From: Fomes fomentarius
Lineage: Eukaryota > Basidiomycota > Agaricomycetes > Polyporales > Polyporaceae
Assembly: GCA_022606135.1 (NCBI GenBank)
Contig: JABYQN010000013.1
Span: forward strand, 248,001-312,000
Direction of reading: 5' to 3'
DNA: 64,000 nucleotides
Both the position numbers and the translations under genes were made by a program. The notes beneath the pieces are model-generated. The model was not told where the DNA came from. It ran no database searches and was given only the letters and a program-made list of their open reading frames with translations. Positions 56,464-64,000 of this stretch are shown in pieces; positions within the stretch are counted from its first letter, which is position 1; every line of letters starts with the position of its first letter.

Positions 56464-58728
56464 AATGTCTGACCTGGAGATATACGCCGCCAGACAGCGA
56501 AAAGTGGAAATTGAAGGAGAATGTTGAGATTGTGGAGATCGAAGGAAATTTTCAGTAGAAATGAAAGACTCGGCCTGGAAAGTAGCAGACACAGTCTACG
56601 ACAGTAGATACTAGGTAGAACGGGCGGCTGGCCAGTTGATATCTGGCATCTGCTGGTACAGGCGGCTGGAACACAGGTTGCTTCACGTGACTGATGGACT
56701 TGGAGATTTCGCTGAACGACCTTCCGGACTGTATTATATAGCTTCCTAATTACGCTCGAACTCTGTGATACATTAACAATGTAATTCATGCATAGCACTG
56801 GGGGAAACAAGACTCCTGTCAATGAGACTCACTATTCGATCACTTGTTGCGCTACTTCGTCTTACTAGTCCTATCCTGCGCGACGTGAGCTCTTTCTCTG
56901 ACGAATCTTGTTTGAGCCCGAGGTGGTGGTCCGACTACCCCCCCAAGCATAGCACAACAGTCGGGCCACCTCCGACTCCCCCTGGCAAATGCTGGCCAAT
57001 CATTCCAATATCATCCAGCTCAAGCCTGTAGTTCTTTGTACCATAGTAATGCTGAAGATTAATTATCCATGTCTCTTCCTAAAGTTCTCCATTGACTGTT
57101 TCATCAGCTGAATGCGCCCCCTGTCTGATGACTGTGACACGAATAACGGTATGATCGTCTCGATCTTCCGCTAATACTCCAAGAATGCCCTTGGTTTCGC
57201 CAGTCCCGGTATGCGGTGTAGCCGCGTGTGGAGGAGGGATCTCGCACGGACCCGGGTGCGCGGGACATAACTTGCATTAGCCTCTTGTTTCGACCTAGCA
57301 AGTAGACTCTTCGCGCTAAGAAGTCCGAGCTCGCCGGGCAGGGGATTGGATCTATACACATGTCTCACCTAGGATACTTGATGTGTTCAGTCGCATTTCT
57401 GCCTATGTACTCTGGACATAGATAGCACCATTCTATACCGTTTGTTCATCTTGTAGCTACATTCATTGTATTTGACTCAGTTCGCGGGAACTGTATGCGC
57501 AAGTTTCATGTTCGTCAGTGTGCGCCCGGCTACTGCGCTATCAAACATTCACTGAACTTCCCGAAGCGAGCCGCTCGGCATCACTGAATAATCTCAGTCG
57601 CATACCATTAGACGTCCACAGTGAGTGAGTCCAAACCAGAATAACGTCAAACTCACCTCAGGTCTCCCATATTTATACTTGGATATGGATAATGAACCCT
57701 CAGGAGCCGCGTATACACTTGACATGGGGACTCGGGAGAGAGCTTGACGTTTCCAACGCAATGCAGGCCTCATGCAGCGCCAGTTGACTGAAATTGTGGT
57801 TCTGAAAGAGCTTCCCGTACATGTTGCCATTACGGCTGTCTCAAGGGGGGGCCGGGTCTTACGTGGAGATGATGCGGGTGATGACGGTGCTGAGAAGATG
57901 AGAAGATGAGGGATCATGGCTCGTTGCCCGACCAATAAGTAAGGGTTCGGTTTTGGGAACTCGGCTCAAAGTTTGCGCTAGAGCTGTGTGAAATGACATG
58001 AGATGTCTGGTCAAGCCGGGATCAGAAGGGTGATCACTTACTGATTTATGCAAGCGCGTACCTCGGAGTGCGGTAGAGTTCGACTCTTAACCGGTGACCG
58101 CTCTCCAGGTAGTAGTTGCTGCTCTCCAGGTAGTAGTTGCTGCTATCCATGCTCACATGCCGATTTCATCGTGTGTGACCACTTGCTAGACACAAAGAAC
58201 AACTCACAAATGCTCCACTGTTCTAAGTATCTAAGTATAAGTACTTCCCGCCGCCGTTGCACTCGGAGACAGTGACGGTCACGATAAGAAGTCATCCTTA
58301 TCTACAACGCGAAGAACTAGCCACAATGACTCAACTGATTCTTTCATACCTGGAACCAAGCATATCCATAGGTGAGCATGGTTTTCGCAGCATCTATCAT
58401 GTTGCTAGTTGCAATCATGATTGAACTGTATTCATCGTATCGTGCTATTCAAGTGTAGGGTCCGCGGCGCTCAATAACATGCGCGGAATCGATCTTGCAC
58501 TTCAACACTAGCATTGTGGGGCTAATGGGAGAAAAATTAAACCATGCGGGCTCCACATCAGGTTAAACCGCCTCCCCTGCTAACGGAACTGGCGTCTGGT
58601 CAATCTGCGTCAGACAACCAACACGCTTCTAAATCTACCGAAGGAGTTCGTCCATCTGTCTTAGAGATGTGATCATGAGATTGTATGATTGTGACACATG
58701 GATAATCGCTTACAAGTACAACCCTCGA
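56464..58728. other. degenerate spacer before array gene 12
   Basis: No complete gene. It holds the tail relic at 57195-57221 with about 300 bases of the repeated array 3' flank, a 23-bp tandem duplication (CTCTCCAGGTAGTAGTTGCTG) near 58102-58145, and from about 58230 the duplicated upstream region of gene 9. Confidence 0.5.
57195..57221 (+). pseudogene. last nine codons of an array gene of the WYAV class (relic)
   Basis: Reads FRQSRYAV plus stop, one substitution from the FRQSWYAV ends of genes 10 and 11, and is followed by the same 3' flank (GCCGCGTGTGG...GGATCTCGCACGG). The rest of the gene is gone. Confidence 0.65.
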
Positions 58729-58735
58729 TATATAG
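58729..58735 (+). promoter_or_regulatory. TATA box of array gene 12
   Basis: TATATAG, 102 bases before the start codon, in the same CTCGATATATAGCACx context as gene 9. Confidence 0.55.
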
Positions 58736-58836
58736 CACGATGGTGGCATTGATATCCACGCTAGCCATCTGGCACTGCGCACAGTGCACTCCCCCCCGCT
58801 GGCTGCTCACAGCAGTGCCCACACACTTGCTAGAAA

Positions 58837-60227
58837 ATGACTTCTACAATCAATAACAATGATCCTTTAGTTCACTACTCACCCAATGGATGGGAGCCAG
58901 AACCGAGGTTTGGGGGGATACACGCCCCCATTGTCAACAACCCGACAGCTGCAAATCTTACACTCGAGTTTGACGGTGTGTCTGACCACCTCTCACTTCT
59001 TCCGACTACTAAAATCTGTCACACCCAGGTACTGGGGTGGTCGTGGGCTTTCTGAACAATGGAAGTCCCTTCAACGTCCGAGATCTTCTCCGCTGTGCTG
59101 TGGACACCCCAGACATACCATTACCTACTCCTCTCAACAATGCTCAGACTTCAACGCAGGTGACCCTCTGTGCGATTACTTCGCTACCCTCCACTCACCA
59201 CACGCTCCGAGTTCATCCCGGTGAAGGCGCAAATAACAACCCCTTGATCTCTGGATTCGTAGTCTTCTCGGACAGTGCAAGCACACGGGCCGTTACACCC
59301 ATTGCTGTAGCTCCGCCTACTCAGCAATCGAGTGCATCACCGAAGGATACCTCGTCCCCACGACCAAGTCATACATCACAATCCACCCTGCGGCCGTCTT
59401 CAATCACCTCGGGTTCATCACCGAAGGACACTCTGTCACCACAACCAAGTCATACATCACCATCCGCCCCACGGCCGTCGACAATGACCTCGAGATCGAC
59501 GAGCGCTCCTCCCACTAATTCCCCTCTTCCTGCGCCCTCCATTGCGTTTCCGTCAAGTCCCCCTACTCTTCCCTCATCCACCGCTTCTCCATGGCAGGAT
59601 CCATCGCCCACGTCACAGCCACAACCAAGCCCCACCCACGCTCCATCGGCATCACCTCACACTGCCCTTATTAGCACGAGTATAGTTGGTGGGGTGGTAC
59701 TATTAGTAGTGGTGATCTCGCTGTTGCTTTCCAGGCTCTGGAAGCGGCGGAGACACGAAGGTAGCGCACAATCCTATGTAGGAACTGTACCAACATCTGA
59801 CTCCGCTGGCGCAGATGCGGAAGCCGATCCTGCCCAGACCTCTGAGAACACATTTATTGCGCCTTCTCCCACCATACGGAGACTCTCTGGCACATGTGCA
59901 CCATTAGCCAAACCCTCTTCTCAACAAGCACACCTTACTATGGCGTCCATCACCAGTTCTGTGTCCGTCACTGACGGACACCGGACACCACCACCCGCCG
60001 GCGGGAGTAGCGATAGTCTTGACACTCCATCATCGCACACGCGCCTTGTGCATGGGGAGGTGTTGAGTACTGCATGGTATGCCCCCAAGGAACTTCAATC
60101 TCACGCACAGTCGCTGCTACGCGGTTTCTCAGCACAGCGGCGAGGCGCGTCCGCGATGCGAGACGTGGATTCGGGACTGCGGGTGCACGACGAGGCTACT
60201 TTGCCCCCGCCATATACCCCAGACTAG
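58837..60227 (+). CDS. array gene 12: single-pass membrane protein, gene 9-type head with PPPY tail
   Basis: Exons 58837-58975, 59029-59760 and 59815-60227 encode 427 residues. The head is of the gene 9 subtype: MTSTINNNDPLVHYSPNGW, LTLEFDG, TGVVVGFLNNGSPFN, LLRCAVDTPD, VTLCAITSL, HHTLRVHPGEGANNNPLISG. The stalk has imperfect repeats (SPKDT.SP.PSHTS). The helix is at about residues 263-286 (TSIVGGVVLLVVVISLLLS) with RLWKRRRH. The tail is of the other class: GEVLSTAWYAPKE and RDVDSGLRVHDEATLPPPYTPD. It therefore combines a gene 9 head with a gene 4 tail. Intron 2 is 54 bases, stop-free and in frame, with a weak GTAGCG donor; retention would add 18 residues. Confidence 0.85.
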
Positions 60228-60781
60228 GTGACACTTCGAGTAGATATCGCTACGAAGTCTGGTATCGGGAAGGGATTGGATCCATACAATGGTCTCACTT
60301 AGCATACCCAATGTGTTCGGTCGCATTTTTGCTTATGACATAGCACCGTTCTATACCTTTTCGTCTTTTACCTACATTCATTATCTTTGAAGCAGGTCGC
60401 GGGACGGGATCGCAAGATATTCTGATTATAAGAAAAGTTGATTGAGCATATATCACGACCGTTGTTGGCATCTGTAGACCATGATGCATACCTAAACGAT
60501 GCGTTGCCAACGACACCGAGGACGACCTTGAGACGAACGCACCTACCAACTAGTGGTTGGACCTTGAGATAGTCTCGCATGTTCAAACCAACAATTACTC
60601 GTGTATGATACAGAAGGACCCCGCCCGACAGCAGGACATTAACATCCCACGTCGGCACCGGGGTCCAATAAGGTCTGCTCGTCACCACAAATTCGACAAT
60701 AGAATGGCAGCATAGACCATAGTTGTACTTTCCTTTCCTATTCCTTCCGCCGTCCGTCCAGAGGATAAACATAAAGATACA
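60228..60781. other. spacer between array gene 12 and the P450
   Basis: Convergent 3' ends meet here. The first 150 bases contain part of the repeated array 3' flank (GGGATTGGATC..TCTCACTTAG). No gene; an ORF of 134 codons on the minus strand has no support. Confidence 0.5.
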
Positions 60782-62975
60782 TCAGAGCACGGCCACACCC
60801 GTGGTGTCCTGACGGCGCTTGCGGAACATGACCTTCGCGTTATGCGAGGGCAGGTCCGCGGGCCCGAAGCGGATGTTCGCGGGACGCTTGCCTTCTTCCG
60901 CGAACCGCACGTCGTAGTTGAGCACGAGGAAGGCCATCATCGTCTTCAGCTCGTTTGCCGCGAAGAACCGGCCCGGGCTACGCGTCCAACCCAACACATC
61001 AGCGCCCGAAAGCCATGACAGGAAAAGAGAGACAAGGGAAGAGAGAGACTTATGACTTACCATGCGTGCTTCCCAAGCCCGAAGGTGATAAAGTCCACAG
61101 AGGTGTTCACCAACTGGTGCTTCACAGCTTCCTCGGCCCCGCCCTCGCGCATCCGCGAGAACCGAAACGGGTCAAACACGAGTGGGTCCACATACCGCGT
61201 GTCGTCGCTGTGCGCAGTGACCGCGGCGGCCGCGACGAGGGTGCCCTTCGGGATGCGCGTCCCGTCGGAGAGTGTAACGTCTTTCACGGCTTTGCGGAAG
61301 AGGTTCACTGCGTGGGTACGGGAACGGCGTCAGCGAAGCCGTCCATGCGTGCACGCACAGAGTGAAAAGAGACGCACGGAGGGCACCGTCGGCGAGCCGC
61401 ATCGACTCTTTGAGGAAGCTGTCGAGTTTGCGCATCTTGCCAAGCGAGAGCTTGCTCCACCCGTCTTCCCTGACGATCCCTTCGATCTCCTCGCGCAGTG
61501 GCTGTATGTATTGCGTGTGCGCAGCGAGGTTATACAGTGCGTGCGTGAACGCCTGTATGTGCGACTGATCAGTGATCGAACAAGAGACAGGGCAGTGAGG
61601 AGGCGCACCCCACTCGACGTATGGATCGCGCCAAAGTTGACAAGCAAGACTTTCTCGACGACATTATCGAACGGCGTGCCCTTCGCGCGCGCTTCCTCAA
61701 GCAGCCACTGCAGCATGTCGCGCTAGATAGTTGATATACCGTATGAATCAGTGGCACGATCGAGCCCAGAAGAGGCGAAAGGCGCACAGGCTTGTCTTCC
61801 CAGTCCTCTCCGCGCGTGTCCATCATCCGCTGTCGCTCCTGAAGCATGGGGATGACCATGGGCATTAGAATGTTCTTGTTCTTCGACACCATCGGGATCG
61901 CCTTGCCGATGAATCTAGATAACACCAGTATTGAACACACCGGAGTATATGCGGCGGAGAGGGTAGTTACGTACGGCTTCATGAAGTCGGGGAACAGGTT
62001 AATGAGGAAAGAGGAGATAAAGACATCGTTCGTAAAGTTTACTGCCACGTCAAGATATGTCTTATCGCGGCCTATGTATGACAGACGGAGCTAGTTAGTG
62101 GCAGGGCGCGGGGCGAGGCATGTCAAGAAGTGACTTACAGCGCGGGAGACCAACGATCACACGATTACTCGCGCGCGCAATGATCTTCTGCACAATGGGG
62201 AATATCACCACGTCAATCCATTCTACGTCTTCTGTAAGAATTGTACGCATATATCGCGATTGGTGCACGTACCATCCTCCTTCGCAGGGATATATTCGTG
62301 AAACGCCTCAGTGATCTCGTCGAGTACGTCAGGGTATAGTGCGGCGAGGTTGCGGGTGAGCTTATCGCGTACGACGGCAACATGGAATTGGTCGTCTACG
62401 CCGGGGCCGAGGGTGTGCCTGAGCTGCAAGACCTATATACGGATCCCACGTGGTGAGCTTCATGGACACTAGATCATACACGGTCCTAGTGCGGATGTGT
62501 GGTTCTTTCGGGAAGAATGCGGCTGCTAGAAGAGAATTAGGACGTACCTCAGCTGTGCCTTCCACAGAGGACAGTTCATCATCGGGGCTGCGTCGGAGCT
62601 CATCGATGAGTTTAGGGCCAGTGAAGATGACCAGCCAGCCGTCGAGCATGGAGACTTTGAAAAGGATGCCATAGTACTGCACGAGGGCGGAAATGAAGCA
62701 GTGAAATGAAAAGATCCGAGATGAATGTACCTTCTTGTAACCCTCCCGAACCATACCTTCCAGATCAAACACATAACGGATCGCACCCAAGTAGGAGATG
62801 AGGGGTGCAGATGGCCCAATCGTAGGTATAGCTTGTAGCTGAAAGAGGGTAAGATCAGACGGGAGAGCGCGAAGGTGACGTCACGTACGGGGTCAAAATG
62901 CCTCCGGATAAGAAATGCGAGCACGAGAAGGGCAGCGACAGCAGGGAAGACCTGCCAGATATTCGAATCTGTCAT
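60782..62975 (-). CDS. cytochrome P450 monooxygenase, membrane-bound
   Basis: Eleven exons (62975-62889, 62838-62731, 62676-62548, 62432-62273, 62231-62139, 62071-61975, 61914-61788, 61722-61609, 61552-61378, 61307-61061, 60977-60782) sum to 510 residues, all junctions in frame. N-terminal membrane anchor at about residues 8-25. Substrate-side P-I-P segment LQAIPTIGPSAPL, I-helix region LLVNFGAIHTSS, ExxR (E354-R357, KESMR), FDPFRF at 408-413, and the heme loop FGLGKHACPG with Cys446 as the axial ligand. All key residues are present, so it should be active with a P450 reductase at the ER. The clan resembles fungal P450s of secondary or xenobiotic metabolism; the substrate cannot be told and no biosynthetic partners are nearby. 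Confidence 0.92.
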
Positions 62976-63675
62976 AGTGATCTGCGTTTGCAGTGATAAT
63001 CAATGAATGACGGGGCTATGGAAGCAGAAACGAGAGCAGGAGCGCAGAGTAGGACCTAGAGGAGTTGCGCGGGGAAGCTACGGACAACAGCGAAGCCGGG
63101 GACATCTTATGCAGACGTACAGAGACCAAGCGCGCGAACACAAGGGTGGTAAGTTCATGCTCGCCGTGCTCCCCGGGAGTGGACCGGGGGATCTTGAAGG
63201 CGTTGGGCGAGTAGAGTAAACAACGTACCTTATTGGAGGCTAGCGTGACACGAGGGGGATCATTCAGTCGCTTCCCTGCCTGCACACGCGGTGTTTACGG
63301 AGCAGATCGTGGGCGCAGAAGACGAACCGGGACTAGGGTAGACGATCTGGGGACGCAGCGAGCGAGAGAGAGACTCAGTCCGGGCGAATGAACGCAGGGC
63401 GCGAGCTGAGGCCGGCGTGCAGACGACGCGGGAGACCTGTCGGAGATGGGGGCGCGGAGGAAGGACAGGGTGGGCAGATTGGAGCATTTGGGACACATGG
63501 TCAAGACAGCCCAGACAATTCACCTCAGGCGCCAGCCAATTCACCTCAGGCGCCAGCCAATTCGCCTCTCGGCCTTCTCCGCCAATTCGTCATGTGATCG
63601 TGCCTACTCCCCGCCCGCGACGTGTCTGCAACTTCAAACACTGTTGAGTCCTCACTACAACCTCCCCGCCCGTCC
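62976..63675. other. divergent promoter region between the P450 and the La-related gene
   Basis: Non-coding. Around 63388-63460 it matches part of segment X (GGCGCGAGCTGAGGC...), confirming that segment X is ancestrally upstream of the La-related gene. A tandem repeat follows at 63516-63570. Confidence 0.5.
63516..63570. repeat. 21-bp tandem repeat
   Basis: Two perfect units of CAATTCACCTCAGGCGCCAG(C) and a partial third, about 105-160 bases before the La-related start codon. Confidence 0.8.
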
Positions 63676-64000
63676 ATGTTCCAGTTCGTGCCCAGGAAGG
63701 TCGCCCAAAAGACATCTAGACCCCCGCATCTATCCCCTTCATCATCATCAATTGCTCCAGTCGCTCCCACATCTGGCCCTTCATCTGCACCAGCACCCAC
63801 ACCGGACCACGTCTCAAATTCCAACAGCAAGCGCAAAAGCATCAACGCAGCAGCAAAGGATGAAGATCTCGCGGCCCTTCTCTGTCTCTCGCTGTCAGAC
63901 TATACCCTCTGGTCCAACGTAGACCTCCGCAGGGCAGTCGCATTAGCGGACGAAGGATGTACGTGCATCCCCTTCATACCGACAGTGAGAGCTCATCTTC
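63676..64000 (+). CDS. La-related RNA-binding protein, copy 4 (3' partial, first exon intact)
   Basis: Starts at 63676 (MFQFVPRKVAQKTSRPPHL), followed by a Ser/Pro/Ala-rich region and KDEDLAALLCLSLSDYTLWS NVDLRRAVALADEG, then a GTACGT donor at 63959, phase 1. The last block fits the start of a La-type winged helix (HTH La): the Y-x-x-x-x-N-x-D-x-x-L-R pattern before a Gly and, after the intron, Ile-Pro. The RRM and WxKVPEKVRREA modules seen in the decayed copies would follow outside the window. It appears intact as far as visible. Probably nuclear, binding 3' ends of small RNAs (family knowledge). By the arrangement of the other copies, a MLKL/HeLo-like gene may follow. Confidence 0.55.
   Translation, partial: MFQFVPRKVAQKTSRPPHLSPSSSSIAPVAPTSGPSSAPAPTPDHVSNSNSKRKSINAAAKDEDLAALLCLSLSDYTLWSNVDLRRAVALADEGCTCIPFIPTVRAHL

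Noticed and set aside
60368..60772. 134-codon minus-strand ORF between gene 12 and the P450
   Set aside because: No domain, overlaps the array 3' flank region, and the convergent gene ends leave no promoter space.
1..64000. tRNA, rRNA or other structured RNA genes
   Set aside because: No tRNA-like A/B-box arrangement or rRNA sequence was noticed by eye; a covariance search could still find one.
1..64000. Secondary-metabolite cluster around the P450
   Set aside because: No synthase, transporter or transcription factor gene lies within reach of the P450 in this window.

Overview
The window is nuclear DNA of a filamentous basidiomycete, most likely an Agaricomycete such as a polypore. Genes are broken by many 50-80 bp GT-AG introns. 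There is an 8-exon ALG12, an 11-exon cytochrome P450, and a multigene transposon of a type common in mushroom genomes. Most of the window is accessory DNA shaped by duplication.

Region 1 (1-23.5 kb, plus outliers at 29.3-30.8 and 58.8-60.2 kb) is a tandem array of twelve genes, all on the + strand, for single-pass membrane proteins. Each has a short beta-sandwich-like N-terminal domain, a Ser/Thr/Pro-rich stalk, one Gly-rich transmembrane helix, a basic stop-transfer patch and a cytoplasmic tail. Nearly all share a three-exon plan with phase-1 introns: intron 1 cuts the N-terminal domain and intron 2 lies just after the membrane helix. Tails fall into two main classes. One ends in a PPxY motif (genes 1, 3, 4, 5, 6, 12). 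The other ends in RQSWYAV or a shortened form of it (genes 8-11). Genes 4-6 come from a recent tandem amplification of a roughly 3 kb unit. Genes 10 and 11 each carry a one-base frameshift in a C-run, and gene 1 has an in-frame stop.

Region 2 (24-28.5 kb) holds an intact gene for a small MLKL/HeLo-like helical-bundle protein, a decayed La-related RNA-binding gene beside it, and a decayed unidentified segment. This block recurs in both arms of the inverted repeat, and a fourth La-related gene begins at the right edge.

Region 3 (31.7-40.5 kb) is a candidate DNA transposon with three minus-strand genes and 12-bp terminal inverted repeats.

Region 4 (40.5-56.4 kb) is a large imperfect inverted repeat with arms of about 5.6 and 6.9 kb. 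It encloses a unique 3.4 kb spacer that carries an intact ALG12 gene. Each arm holds a MLKL/HeLo-like gene copy (intact in the left arm, one nonsense codon in the right), La-related remnants, decayed segments, and a TATA-led tandem array of splice-site-flanked exon-like modules (four left, about seven right).

Region 5 (56.5-64 kb) holds a tail relic of an array gene, array gene 12, an intact P450 and the first exon of the La-related gene.

The twelve membrane proteins look like a fast-evolving surface family that may signal or be turned over through WW-domain ubiquitin ligases. The MLKL/HeLo-like genes suggest a cell-death or allorecognition flavour for the locus. These two readings are inference. 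Exon boundaries were derived by eye from splice motifs and frame agreement and may be off by a base or two.
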